Assembly: GCF_000931445.1 (NCBI RefSeq)
Contig: NZ_CP010849.1
Location: forward strand, 2,046,001 to 2,110,000
Length of the DNA: 64,000 bases
Direction: 5' to 3'
Source of the DNA: Streptomyces cyaneogriseus subsp. noncyanogenus
GTDB lineage: Bacteria; Actinomycetota; Actinomycetes; Streptomycetales; Streptomycetaceae
The notes under the pieces are model-generated. The model made no database searches. It was not told where the DNA came from and saw nothing but the letters and a program-made list of their open reading frames with translations. This document shows positions 1-8,359 of this stretch, one piece after another (position 1 is the first letter of the stretch; each line of letters starts with the position of its first letter). Both the position numbers and the translations under genes were made by a program.

Positions 1-101
1 TCCGGCACGGGGCCGGGATGCCGTGGGGCGACCTGGGGATCCTCGCCGTCTGGTCGGTCGTGGGGCTGGCGGCGGCCGGGAAGCTCTTCCGCTGGGAGTA
101 G
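1..101 (+). CDS. ABC transporter permease, C-terminal end (partial)
   Basis: Only the last 32 codons of a gene that begins before the window are present; the reading frame starts at base 3 and stops at TAG 99-101. The residues end in a hydrophobic helix (LAVWSVVGLAAAG) followed by KLFRWE. This is the usual C-terminus of ABC-2 type permeases, where the last helix is followed by a short basic/aromatic tail. The next gene, ctaA, follows on the same strand, and ABC-2 transporters commonly sit beside ctaA/ctaB in actinobacteria. The family call rests on this tail alone. Confidence 0.55.
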   Translation, partial: RHGAGMPWGDLGILAVWSVVGLAAAGKLFRWE

Positions 102-167
102 GGCCGCCGCCCTCCCGCGCGGGACCCTCGTGAACGCGTGCACAAGCTGCCGCCTACCATGGAGCCC

Positions 168-1184
168 GTGCCAAACGTGACCCGTGCCGACGCCGCAGCC
201 GCCGTGCGCAATCCGCTCGCCTTCATCGCCGCCCGCTGGACCCCCGCCCCCCGGACGGTCCAGCGGGCGGCCCTGTCCGCGCTCGTCATGTCGGTGATCA
301 TCGTGGTCACCGGCGGCGCCGTGCGGCTGACCGGTTCGGGCCTGGGCTGCCCGACCTGGCCCAAGTGCACCGACGACTCGCTCACCGCCACCAGCGAGAT
401 GGGCTTCCACGGCGCCATCGAGTTCGGCAACCGCATGCTGACGTACGTGCTGTGCGCGGCGGTCGGCTGGGCGATCATCGCCGCGCGGTCGCAGAAGCCG
501 TACCGGCGCGGCCTGACCCGGCTGGGCTGGGCGCAGTTCTGGATCGTGATGAGCAACGCGGTCCTCGGCGGCATCGTCGTGCTCGTCGGCCTCAACCCGT
601 ACACCGTCGCGGCCCACTTCGTGGCGACCTCGGCGCTCATCGCCGTCGCGACGGTGATGTGGCAGCGCACCCGGGAGGGGGACGCGGCACCGCGCCCGCT
701 CGTCGGCCGGTCGGTACGGCAGCTGGTGTGGGTGCTGGTCGCCGCCTCGGTGGTGCTCATCCTGGTCGGCACGGTGGTGACCGGAGCGGGCCCGCACGCG
801 GGCGACTCCAGCGAGGTCCCGCGGATGCCGGTCGACTGGGAGACGGTCACCAAGCTGCACGCCGTGCTGGCGTGGATCGTGGTGACCCTGACCTTCGCGC
901 TGTGGTTCGTGCTGAAGGCGGTCGACGCGCCGCGGGCCCCGCTGGGCCGCACCCGCGAGCTGTTCCTGGTGCTGCTCGCCCAGGGCGTCATCGGCTACGT
1001 CCAGTACTTCACCGATCTGCCGGAGGTGCTGGTCGGCCTGCACATGTTCGGCTCGGCGGTGACCTGGATCGCGGTGCTGCGGGTGCTGCTGTCGCTGCGT
1101 GAGCGGCCGGAGACGACGGCCGGTGCCCCGGCCCCGGCTCAGGCGTACGAGGCCACCAGCGTGTCGATGGCGGGCCCCAGGTAG
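168..1184 (+). CDS. ctaA: Heme A synthase (COX15/CtaA)
   Basis: CtaA is a membrane enzyme that oxidises the C8 methyl of heme O to the formyl group of heme A, for aa3-type cytochrome oxidase. The protein is about 338 residues with eight predicted membrane helices. Visible marks are the extracellular cysteine pair in GCPTWPKC and histidines in helix contexts (AAHFVATSAL, KLHAVLAW, GLHMFGS) that fit the heme ligands of the family. An in-frame upstream ATG at 138 exists. GTG 168 is preferred because it follows GGAG and also TACCAT (155-160) by 7 nt, a leaderless-type arrangement, and because family members start near PNVTRAD. The 3' end overlaps the convergent nucleotidyltransferase gene by 46 bp. 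It works with ctaB, 2.2 kb away. Confidence 0.9.
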   Translation: MPNVTRADAAAAVRNPLAFIAARWTPAPRTVQRAALSALVMSVIIVVTGGAVRLTGSGLGCPTWPKCTDDSLTATSEMGFHGAIEFGNRMLTYVLCAAVGWAIIAARSQKPYRRGLTRLGWAQFWIVMSNAVLGGIVVLVGLNPYTVAAHFVATSALIAVATVMWQRTREGDAAPRPLVGRSVRQLVWVLVAASVVLILVGTVVTGAGPHAGDSSEVPRMPVDWETVTKLHAVLAWIVVTLTFALWFVLKAVDAPRAPLGRTRELFLVLLAQGVIGYVQYFTDLPEVLVGLHMFGSAVTWIAVLRVLLSLRERPETTAGAPAPAQAYEATSVSMAGPR

Positions 1185-1657
1185 GCGCGGGTCAGCTCGC
1201 CCCGGCGCGCGGTCCACTCCTCGCCGGCGGGTGCCGGCCGTTCGTAGCGGCGCCGCCCGACGTCCTCCACGACCTCGCCGGGCGCCTGGAGGCGGAGCAG
1301 CTCCCCGAGCGCCTCCCGTTTGGTGATCAGGCGGCCTTCGCGCAGGGTGACGGTGGCCCGGGCGAAGGTGAGCAGGCCCAGGTCCACCCATACGTCCTGC
1401 CGCCACAGGTGCGGCCGCTCCACGGCCGGCCGCCAGAAGTCGCCGGCGAGCGGGGCGGTGCGCAGCCCGGCGTGCAGCAGCGCCAGCCGCCACGCGGTCC
1501 GCGGCCGCAGGGGCCCCTCCAGCACCGCGATCAGGTCCAGATCGCTGCGCCCCTCCTGGTAGTCGCCCGCGGCCAGGGAACCGTGCGCCCACACGGCCGC
1601 CGGAGACAGTGGCGCGATCAGGGCGAGGAAGCGGTCGAGCAGGGCGTCGGTCTGCAT
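1139..1657 (-). CDS. Minimal nucleotidyltransferase-fold protein
   Basis: This 172-residue protein has the nucleotidyltransferase signature near residues 25-45: HGSLAAGDYQEGRSDLDL, that is GS followed by a D-x-D pair (DLD). This is the metal-binding site of the DNA-polymerase-beta-like NT fold found in aminoglycoside adenylyltransferases and MNT toxin/antitoxin-like proteins. The rest is helical. There is no clear HEPN partner next to it, so a toxin-antitoxin role is not supported. Its C-terminal coding end overlaps the end of ctaA on the other strand. The start has no strong ribosome site; CAGACT lies 6 nt before the ATG and could be a weak -10. Substrate is unknown. Confidence 0.7.
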   Translation of the reverse strand: MQTDALLDRFLALIAPLSPAAVWAHGSLAAGDYQEGRSDLDLIAVLEGPLRPRTAWRLALLHAGLRTAPLAGDFWRPAVERPHLWRQDVWVDLGLLTFARATVTLREGRLITKREALGELLRLQAPGEVVEDVGRRRYERPAPAGEEWTARRGELTRAYLGPAIDTLVASYA

Positions 1658-1676
1658 CCGGCCAGTCTGGACCGCC

Positions 1677-2783
1677 TCAGCCCAGCCCGTACACCCGCCG
1701 GGCGTTCCCGGCCGCGATCATCCCCGCGACCCGCTCGGCGTCCCCCGCGGACCAGGCTCCCTCGGCCACCCAGGTGCCGAGCACCCGGCCCAGGGCCTCG
1801 CGGAACAGGCGGGCGCCCACCACGTGCAGCTCGGGCAGTGCCTGGGCGCCGCTGGAGAAGAGGATCTTCCCGAAGGGGGCCAGTTCCAGGGTCTCCGCGA
1901 GGACGGCGGCCGCGCGGGCGCCGGTGCGGGCAAGGGCGGCGCCCGCGTCGACGTGGACGTGCGCGAAGACGCCCGCGAGGTGGGCGGCGTGGCGCTGGTA
2001 CGGGTAGCCGTGCAGCAGGACCAGATCGGTGCCGAGACCGGCCGTGGCCCGCACGAACTCCGTCAGCAGGAGCGGGTCGGCACGGTCGGTGCTCGGGCCC
2101 GGCGCGCCGAGCCCCGCGTGCAGTTGGAGCGGCCGGCCGGAGGCGACCGCGATCCACAGCAGGTGCCGCAGCAGCACCGGGTCGCTCAGCTCCCCGCCGG
2201 CCCGCCGCCCGGCCAGCCAGCGCCCGGCGGCCCGGCGCACCTCCCCCGGCCCCGGCGGCTCCGGCGCCAGCGCCAGGCCGTGCCGTACGCCCGCCGCGGA
2301 GGCGAAGGCCACGGCGTGCGCGGCGGCCGCGTGCACGGACTCGGCGAGGTTGGCGAGGAAGGAGTCGACCGTCCCGGAGGTGTCGGCGACCTGCTCGGCC
2401 AGCGGTTCCAGGCGGACGATCTCATGGGCCCGGGCGTCCCCGGCCGAGGCCATCTCGCCGGGGCCGGTGAGGTCGCCGGGCGGTGAGGTGTCGACCAGGT
2501 ACGTCGTGATGCCGCTGCCGCGCAGCAGCCGGCGGCTCGCCTCCAGGACACCGAGCTCGCGGCGCCGGGCCAGATAGCGGGCCGGCGGGCAGTGCGGCTC
2601 CAGACCGAGCAGCGGCGGGCACCAGCGCCGCACCGCGAACCCGGTCTGGGTGTCGAAGAGGGTGGTGCCGGGCGCCGGCGGGCCCTCGGTCCGCGCCAGC
2701 CGGGCCTCGAAGGTGCCGAGGCCGAGCTCGGTTCTCAGTACGCCGTGGCAGTACTGGTCCACGAGGGACGGCGTGTCGATCAT
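1677..2783 (-). CDS. Amidohydrolase family protein (TIM-barrel, FluG/amidohydro_2-like)
   Basis: About 368 residues. The sequence resembles the metal-dependent hydrolases related to the N-terminal half of FluG. Segments that fit are LQLHAGLGAPG near residue 225 (barrel-strand His), VLLHGYPYQRHAAHLA (second His motif) and a late FSSGA segment where the family has an Asp/Ser. The usual N-terminal HxH metal motif is replaced by DQYCHG, so the metal site is not canonical. Two in-frame starts exist. ATG 2783 is chosen because GGGGG sits 5 nt upstream; the alternative GTG 2795 adds four residues. The gene is followed after 19 nt by the small nucleotidyltransferase gene, so the two may be co-transcribed. 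Substrate unknown. Confidence 0.65.
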   Translation of the reverse strand: MIDTPSLVDQYCHGVLRTELGLGTFEARLARTEGPPAPGTTLFDTQTGFAVRRWCPPLLGLEPHCPPARYLARRRELGVLEASRRLLRGSGITTYLVDTSPPGDLTGPGEMASAGDARAHEIVRLEPLAEQVADTSGTVDSFLANLAESVHAAAAHAVAFASAAGVRHGLALAPEPPGPGEVRRAAGRWLAGRRAGGELSDPVLLRHLLWIAVASGRPLQLHAGLGAPGPSTDRADPLLLTEFVRATAGLGTDLVLLHGYPYQRHAAHLAGVFAHVHVDAGAALARTGARAAAVLAETLELAPFGKILFSSGAQALPELHVVGARLFREALGRVLGTWVAEGAWSAGDAERVAGMIAAGNARRVYGLG

Positions 2784-2906
2784 CAGGACCCCCACGACCA
2801 GACCGTGTCCTCGGACCGCTTCCCCGGCGGCCCCCTACGGACCTAACGGGTGAACCCGGTGTCAGGTGTTGCCTCTTTTCCGCCCCGGGTGGCAGGGCGG
2901 CGGCGG

Positions 2907-3239
2907 TCAGCCGTTGTCCGGGCCGCCGACCTGGATGCCGGCCATGCGGCTCCACTCGTAGGGCCCGGTGCGCACCTTGGCCGCGAATTCGCCGTCGAAG
3001 GTCTCGTGGACGGTGATCCCGGCCTTCTCCACCGCCTTCTCGGCGATCGCGTGACTGGGCGCGACCAGATCCCCCCAGCCGCCGTCCTCGCCGACGAGCA
3101 CGATCCGCGCGCCGCGCTGGCCGAGGTAGGCCACCTGGCCCTCGGCCCCGCCGTGGGCCCGGGAGAACGCGGTGATGTGCTTGGCGAGCCGGGCCGCGGT
3201 GCGCTCGGCCTTGGGGTCAACCTGCTGCGTGTCTGCCAT
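2907..3239 (-). CDS. Conserved actinobacterial hypothetical protein
   Basis: A 110-residue soluble protein beginning MADTQQVDPKAERTA and rich in charged residues. It has a predicted helix (residues 8-30), then a beta-rich core (GQVAYLGQRGARIVLVGEDG) and a helix (SHAIAEKAVEKAG). No enzyme motif is visible. I recognise it only as a small protein often found beside ctaB in Streptomyces. The ATG has no ribosome site, but TAGCAT at 3246-3251 (minus strand) lies 6 nt before it, which fits leaderless transcription. Function unknown. Confidence 0.7.
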   Translation of the reverse strand: MADTQQVDPKAERTAARLAKHITAFSRAHGGAEGQVAYLGQRGARIVLVGEDGGWGDLVAPSHAIAEKAVEKAGITVHETFDGEFAAKVRTGPYEWSRMAGIQVGGPDNG

Positions 3240-3271
3240 GCCAGGATGCTACCCACGGGTAGATCAAACGA

Positions 3272-3315
3272 CGACGGGCGGGGCGCGTGGCTTTGACCAC
3301 GTGCCCCGCCCGTCG
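3272..3315 (-). terminator. Strong hairpin after ctaB
   Basis: Arms CGACGGGCGGGGC (3272-3284) and GCCCCGCCCGTCG (3303-3315) pair perfectly over 13 bp, with an inner GTGG/CCAC extension. It lies 89 nt past the ctaB stop and just before the start of the next minus-strand gene. It is a probable intrinsic terminator of the GC-hairpin type without a U-tract that is usual in Streptomyces. Confidence 0.75.
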
Positions 3316-3404
3316 GTGTGCGCGGGAGCCGGCGCGTCGCGCGCCGGTGCGTGGGGTGCGTCCGTGTGTACGCCGGCGCGTACGCCCGCGGGGGAACGCT
3401 TGCG

Positions 3405-4385
3405 TCAGCGGAGGAAGGGGTCGACCGCGATCGCCAGGAACAGCACCGACACGTAGGTGATGGACCAGTGGAACAGGCGCATCTCCTTGAGCTTGGCGCC
3501 GGTCACCTCGGCCTTGGCCCGGTTCTGCAGCGCGTGCGCCTCCCACAGCCACAGGCCGCCGGCCACCAGGGCGACCGCGGTGTAGAACCAGCCGGTGTAG
3601 CCCAGCGGCGTGAGCAGCAGCGACACCGCGACCATCACCCAGCTGTAGATGACGATCTGGCGGGCGACGACCTTGTTGGAGGCGATGACCGGGAGCATGG
3701 GCACGCCCACGCGCGCGTAGTCGTCCTTCACCTTCATGGACAGCGGCCAGTAGTGCGGCGGGGTCCAGAAGAACATCACGAGGAAGAGGATGACGGGCGC
3801 CCACGACATCGAGTTCGTCACCGAGGACCAGCCGATCAGCACCGGCATGCAGCCCGCGATGCCGCCCCAGACGATGTTCTGCGAGGTGCGCCGCTTGAGG
3901 ATCATCGTGTAGACGACGACGTAGAACAGGAGCGCGCCGAGCGAGAGCCAGGCCGACAGCCAGTTGACGGTGAGGCCGAACAGCAGCGTCGAGACGACCG
4001 CGAGGGCGATGCCGAAGGCCAGGCACTCGCGCGGGCTGACCATCCCGGTGACCAGCGGGCGCCGGGAGGTGCGCTCCATCAGCGCGTCGATGTCGCGGTC
4101 GATGTACATGTTCAGCGCGTTCGCGCCTCCGGCGGAGAGGTAGCCGCCGACGCAGGTGAGCAGCACCAGCCTCAGATCCGGCACGCCCTGCTCGGCGAGG
4201 AACATCACCGGAACGGTGGTGATCAGCAGCAGCTCGATGATCCGCGGCTTGGTCAGCGCCACGAACGCCTTGACACGGGCCCCGAACGGCCGCTGGCTCG
4301 GCTTCTGGCTGACCCCGAGCTCCCCCATTGCCCCAATGGCATGGGAGGAACCCCCACCCACTGGACGGGATTCGACGGCCGTCAC
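3405..4385 (-). CDS. ctaB: Protoheme IX farnesyltransferase (heme O synthase)
   Basis: CtaB is a UbiA-family membrane prenyltransferase that attaches farnesyl diphosphate to heme B to make heme O, the substrate of CtaA. The 326-residue protein has about nine membrane helices. The first aspartate motif is NMYIDRDID and the second is around [15 protein letters not shown], with the usual [10 protein letters not shown] between them; the end is VDPFLR. The start is GTG 4385, with AGGGG 5 nt upstream. GTG 4391 two codons upstream is possible, and family members often carry the extra Met-Cys. It is divergent from tkt across a 729-bp region. Confidence 0.93.
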   Translation of the reverse strand: MTAVESRPVGGGSSHAIGAMGELGVSQKPSQRPFGARVKAFVALTKPRIIELLLITTVPVMFLAEQGVPDLRLVLLTCVGGYLSAGGANALNMYIDRDIDALMERTSRRPLVTGMVSPRECLAFGIALAVVSTLLFGLTVNWLSAWLSLGALLFYVVVYTMILKRRTSQNIVWGGIAGCMPVLIGWSSVTNSMSWAPVILFLVMFFWTPPHYWPLSMKVKDDYARVGVPMLPVIASNKVVARQIVIYSWVMVAVSLLLTPLGYTGWFYTAVALVAGGLWLWEAHALQNRAKAEVTGAKLKEMRLFHWSITYVSVLFLAIAVDPFLR

Positions 4386-4687
4386 GCACACCCCTGACAG
4401 AGACATCCCAGCGAGCCTCGCCGAGTGAAGCGGCGGTAAGGGCTCGCGCGTACCACGCCACTGTAGACGTTGCCCATACCCCGGTCTTCGCGGGGGTGGG
4501 TCGTGTTGGGCGGCATGCTCCCGGGCCGGCGCGCGCGTCCGTCCCGGGACACGCCGGGCCGTCCGCCGGCGGGGTGACCCGCCGGCGCCGCCCCGCGCGA
4601 GCGGACGGCCGCGCGGGGGGACGGCCTCCCGGCCCGCCCGCGCGCCGTCGGACCGGCGGCTGAATTGCTCATTCCGGAAAGCCGGCG

Positions 4688-4898
4688 GACGGGCGCGGAA
4701 AAGCTCGGACGAGCGCACCGCGGACCGGCGCCATAAGACCCGGTCGGGCATCCGCCGAACGGGCGCGGGAAAGCTCGGACGAGCGCGCGCCGCACCGCGC
4801 GATAAGTCCTGGCCGCGCCCGTACCGGACGGGCGCGGGAATGCTCGGACGAGCACCCTTCCCACGGGCGCGGCCGGGCGCGGCACGGCTCGATTGAGC
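4688..4898. repeat. Four-copy tandem repeat with palindromic core upstream of tkt
   Basis: The block GGGCGCGG, a few bases, then GCTCG-GA-CGAGC recurs at 4691-4714, 4761-4784 and 4830-4853, with periods of 70 and 69 bp. A diverged fourth copy (GCTCGATTGAGC) lies at 4875-4898. Copies 1 and 2 also share ATAAG about 20 bp after the palindrome. The core is a near-perfect inverted repeat with 5-bp arms. A weak remnant (TTGCTC) lies at 4666-4671. It could be an operator array or a minisatellite. Confidence 0.75.
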
Positions 4899-4981
4899 GG
4901 TCATATGAGCAGCTCCGCATTCACTTGCCGAATACGCTTTAGCCCGGCCGGGAGGCGGAGTTCTCCGAGTCCCGGCAGTCT

Positions 4982-5022
4982 GGAATCACCCGGAAAAACG
5001 CACGTTCTTACGGGGGTAGGCT
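4982..5022 (+). promoter_or_regulatory. Candidate tkt promoter (SigR-like element and TAGGCT)
   Basis: GGAAT at 4982-4986 is followed after 17 nt by GTT at 5004-5006, close to the SigR consensus GGAAT-N18-GTT. A vegetative-type -10, TAGGCT, lies at 5017-5022 but has no recognisable -35 at 17-18 nt. Either would give a leader of about 90 nt before tkt. Assignment is tentative. Confidence 0.35.
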
Positions 5023-5114
5023 CGACACCGGCCGGCCGGCGTCCGGAACGCCGGCAGCCGGGGGACGTCTGCGTCCACCGGCATCAGACATGTGGAGAGG
5101 AGCCCTGACTCAGG

Positions 5115-7202
5115 GTGAGCATCAAGCCGACCACCACAGACCTCGAGTGGACCGAGTTGGACCAGCGGGCCGTGGACACCGCCCGCGTCCTGGCCGCCGA
5201 TGCCGTACAGAAGGTCGGCAACGGCCATCCCGGTACGGCGATGAGCCTGGCGCCCGCCGCCTACACCCTCTTCCAGAAGGTGATGCGGCACGACCCGGCG
5301 GACGCGGACTGGGTCGGGCGGGACCGCTTCGTGCTGTCCGCCGGCCACTCGTCCCTGACCCTGTACACCCAGCTCTACCTGGCCGGCTTCGGCCTGGAGC
5401 TGGACGACCTGAAGGCGTTCCGCACCCACGGTTCGAAGACGCCGGGTCACCCCGAGTACGGGCACACCACGGGCGTGGAGACCACCACCGGGCCGCTGGG
5501 CCAGGGTGTCGCCAACGCCGTCGGGATGGCGATGGCCGCCCGCTACGAGCGCGGCCTGTTCGACCCGGAGGCCGCGCAGGGCGAGTCGCCGTTCGACCAC
5601 TTCGTCTACTGCATCGCCGGTGACGGCTGCCTCCAGGAGGGCATCTCCGCCGAGGCGTCCTCGCTCGCCGGCCACCAGAAGCTGGGCAACCTGATCCTGC
5701 TGTGGGACGACAACCACATCTCGATCGAGGGCGACACCGAGACGGCCGTCTCCGAGGACACGGTCAAGCGGTACGAGGCGTACGGCTGGCACGTGCAGCG
5801 CGTGGCGCCGAAGCCGGACGGCGACCTGGACCCGAACGCGATCTACGACGCGATCCAGGAGGCGAAGAAGGTCACGGACAAGCCGTCCTTCATCGCCATG
5901 CGGTCCATCATCGCCTGGCCCGCCCCGAACGCGCAGAACACCGAGGCCGCGCACGGCTCGGCCCTGGGCGAGGACGAGGTCGCGGCCACCAAGCGGGTCC
6001 TCGGCTTCGACCCGGAGAAGACCTTCGAGGTCGCCGACGAGGTCATCGCGCACACCCGCAAGGCCCTGGACCGCGGCAAGGCCGCCCGCGCCGTGTGGGA
6101 GAAGTCCTTCCAGCAGTGGCGGGACAACAACCCCGAGCGCGCCGCCGAGTACGACCGCATCGCCAAGGGCGAGCTGCCCACCGGCTGGGAGGAGAAGATC
6201 CCGGTCTTCGAGGCGGGCAAGTCCGTCGCCACCCGTGCCGCGTCCGGCAAGGTCCTCCAGGCGCTCGGCGCGGTCGTCCCCGAGCTGTGGGGCGGCTCCG
6301 CCGACCTGGCCGGCTCGAACAACACCACGATCGACAAGACGTCGTCCTTCCTCCCCGAGGGCAACCCGCTGCCCGAGGCGGACCCGTACGGCCGTACGAT
6401 CCACTTCGGCATCCGCGAGCACGCGATGGCCGCGGAGATGAACGGCATCGCGCTGCACGGCAACACGCGCATCTACGGCGGCACCTTCCTGGTCTTCTCC
6501 GACTACATGCGCAACGCGGTGCGCCTGTCGGCGCTGATGCACCTGCCGGTGACGTACGTGTGGACGCACGACTCCATCGGCCTGGGCGAGGACGGCCCGA
6601 CCCACCAGCCGGTCGAGCACCTGGCCTCGCTGCGCGCCATCCCGGGCCTGAACGTGGTCCGCCCGGCCGATGCCAACGAGACCGCCATCGCCTGGCGCGA
6701 GGTGCTCGGGCGCTGGACGAAGGAGTTCGGCAAGGGGCAGCCGCACGGTCTGGCCCTCACCCGCCAGGGCGTGCCGACGTACGAGCCGAACGAGGACGCG
6801 GCGCGCGGCGGCTATGTGCTGTTCGAGGCCGAGGGCGGCGAGCCCCAGGTCATCCTGATCGCCACCGGTTCCGAGGTGCACGTCGCCGTCGAGGCGCGCG
6901 AGCGGCTCCAGGCCGAGGGCGTGCCCGCGCGTGTGGTGTCGATGCCGTGCGTGGAGTGGTTCGAGGAGCAGGACCAGGGGTACCGGGACAGCGTCCTGCC
7001 CCCGTCCGTGAAGGCCCGTGTCGCGGTGGAGGCGGGTATCGGACTGACCTGGCACCGTTACGTCGGGGACGCCGGGCGCATCGTTTCCCTGGAGCACTTC
7101 GGCGCTTCCGCCGACGGCAAGGTCCTCTTCCAGGAGTACGGCTTCACCGCCGAGAACGTCGCCGCCAAGGCGAAGGAATCGATCGCCGCAGCCCAGCGCT
7201 GA
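5115..7202 (+). CDS. tkt: Transketolase
   Basis: Thiamine-diphosphate enzyme of the non-oxidative pentose phosphate pathway that moves two-carbon units between ketose and aldose phosphates. The 695-residue length is normal. Visible are [14 protein letters not shown] (residues about 34-47), the ThDP motif starting at GDGCLQEG and ending at the DDN of [16 protein letters not shown], and the transketolase signature region with [10 protein letters not shown] and [11 protein letters not shown] in the pyrimidine domain. The GTG start is preceded by GAGAGGAG 12 nt upstream. It is first in the operon tkt-tal-zwf-opcA-pgl, with 34 nt to tal. The upstream region carries the repeat array. Confidence 0.97.
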   Translation: MSIKPTTTDLEWTELDQRAVDTARVLAADAVQKVGNGHPGTAMSLAPAAYTLFQKVMRHDPADADWVGRDRFVLSAGHSSLTLYTQLYLAGFGLELDDLKAFRTHGSKTPGHPEYGHTTGVETTTGPLGQGVANAVGMAMAARYERGLFDPEAAQGESPFDHFVYCIAGDGCLQEGISAEASSLAGHQKLGNLILLWDDNHISIEGDTETAVSEDTVKRYEAYGWHVQRVAPKPDGDLDPNAIYDAIQEAKKVTDKPSFIAMRSIIAWPAPNAQNTEAAHGSALGEDEVAATKRVLGFDPEKTFEVADEVIAHTRKALDRGKAARAVWEKSFQQWRDNNPERAAEYDRIAKGELPTGWEEKIPVFEAGKSVATRAASGKVLQALGAVVPELWGGSADLAGSNNTTIDKTSSFLPEGNPLPEADPYGRTIHFGIREHAMAAEMNGIALHGNTRIYGGTFLVFSDYMRNAVRLSALMHLPVTYVWTHDSIGLGEDGPTHQPVEHLASLRAIPGLNVVRPADANETAIAWREVLGRWTKEFGKGQPHGLALTRQGVPTYEPNEDAARGGYVLFEAEGGEPQVILIATGSEVHVAVEARERLQAEGVPARVVSMPCVEWFEEQDQGYRDSVLPPSVKARVAVEAGIGLTWHRYVGDAGRIVSLEHFGASADGKVLFQEYGFTAENVAAKAKESIAAAQR

Positions 7203-7236
7203 CGCTCGTATACGACACGTAGGAGATGCATTTTCC

Positions 7237-8355
7237 ATGACAGACGCACTCAAGCGCCTCTCCGATGAAGGCGTCGCGATCTGGCTGGACGACCTGTCCC
7301 GCAAGCGGATCACGTCCGGCAACCTGGCCGAGCTGATCGACCAGCAGCACGTCGTGGGCGTCACCACCAACCCGACGATCTTCCAGAAGGCGATCAGCGA
7401 GGGCGACGGCTACGACCTCCAGCTCTCCGACCTGGCCGCCCGCAAGGTCACCGTCGAAGAGGCCATCCGCATGATCACCACGGCGGACGTCCGCGACGCC
7501 GCCGACATCCTGCGCCCGGTCTTCGACGCCACCGGCGGCAAGGACGGCCGGGTCTCCATCGAGGTCGACCCGCGCCTGGCGCACCACACCAAGGCCACGG
7601 TCGCCGAGGCCAAGCAACTGGCGTGGCTGGTGGACCGGCCCAACACGCTCATCAAGATCCCCGCCACCGAGGCGGGCATCCCGGCGATCGCCGAGGTCAT
7701 CGGCCTGGGCATCAGCGTCAACGTCACGCTGATCTTCTCGCTGGAGCGCTACCGCAAGGTCATGGACGCCTTCCTGACCGGCCTGGAGAAGGCCAAGGAG
7801 CGCGGTCTGGACCTGTCGCAGATCCACTCCGTGGCGTCCTTCTTCGTGTCCCGGGTGGACACCGAGATCGACAAGCGGATCGACGCCCTGGGCACCGACG
7901 AGGCCAAGGCGCTGCGCGGCAAGGCCGCCATCGCCAACGCGCGGCTGGCCTACCAGGCGTACGAGGAGGTCTTCTCCTCCGACCGCTGGAACGCGCTGGA
8001 GAAGGCGGGCGCCAACAAGCAGCGTCCGCTGTGGGCCTCCACCGGTGTGAAGGACAAGGCGTACGACGACACCATGTACGTCACCGAGCTGGTGGCGCCC
8101 AACACGGTGAACACCATGCCGGAGGCCACCCTGCTGGCCACCGAGGACCACGGCGAGATCACCGGTGACACCGTCTCCGGCACCTACGAGCAGGCCCGCG
8201 CCGACCTCGACGCGATCGAGAAGCTCGGGATCTCCTACAACGAGGTGGTCCAGCTCCTGGAGGACGAGGGCGTCGACAAGTTCGAGGCGTCCTGGAACGA
8301 CCTGCTGAAGTCGACCGAGGCGGAGCTGAAGCGCCTCGCCCCCGCGGAGGGCTGA
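7237..8355 (+). CDS. tal: Transaldolase
   Basis: Moves the dihydroxyacetone unit of sedoheptulose 7-phosphate to glyceraldehyde 3-phosphate. At 372 residues it is the long actinobacterial/cyanobacterial type. Key parts are [14 protein letters not shown] near residue 32, the Schiff-base lysine in [12 protein letters not shown] (about residue 140), and [12 protein letters not shown] after it. GTAGGAGA about 10 nt upstream supports the ATG. The stop is 4 nt before the TTG start of zwf, so the two are translationally close. Confidence 0.97.
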   Translation: MTDALKRLSDEGVAIWLDDLSRKRITSGNLAELIDQQHVVGVTTNPTIFQKAISEGDGYDLQLSDLAARKVTVEEAIRMITTADVRDAADILRPVFDATGGKDGRVSIEVDPRLAHHTKATVAEAKQLAWLVDRPNTLIKIPATEAGIPAIAEVIGLGISVNVTLIFSLERYRKVMDAFLTGLEKAKERGLDLSQIHSVASFFVSRVDTEIDKRIDALGTDEAKALRGKAAIANARLAYQAYEEVFSSDRWNALEKAGANKQRPLWASTGVKDKAYDDTMYVTELVAPNTVNTMPEATLLATEDHGEITGDTVSGTYEQARADLDAIEKLGISYNEVVQLLEDEGVDKFEASWNDLLKSTEAELKRLAPAEG

Positions 8356-8359
8356 CACG

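Larger units (their letters stand above)
4386..5114. other. Long non-coding region between ctaB and tkt
   Basis: There is no convincing gene in these 729 bp; frames open here only because of base composition. The half next to ctaB is featureless GC-rich DNA. The middle (4668-4898) holds a repeat array built on GCTCG-GA-CGAGC. The last 150 bp hold the probable tkt promoter region, with a GGAAT-N17-GTT element and a TAGGCT hexamer. Two isolated AT-richer patches (around 4660-4680 and 4905-4945) stand out from the surrounding DNA. Confidence 0.6.

Noticed and set aside
1139..1657. MNT/HEPN toxin-antitoxin reading of the small nucleotidyltransferase
   Set aside because: No HEPN-type gene is adjacent on either strand; ctaA and an amidohydrolase flank it.
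2862..2890. GTGTCAGGTG upstream of the amidohydrolase as another RecA-NDp motif
   Set aside because: No TANNNT at the required 8-nt spacing, and it does not face a gene start on its strand.
4986..7370. 794-codon open frame antisense to tkt
   Set aside because: It is a mirror frame caused by high third-position GC; composition is Leu/Arg/Gly/Val-biased with no domain, and tkt is certain on the other strand.
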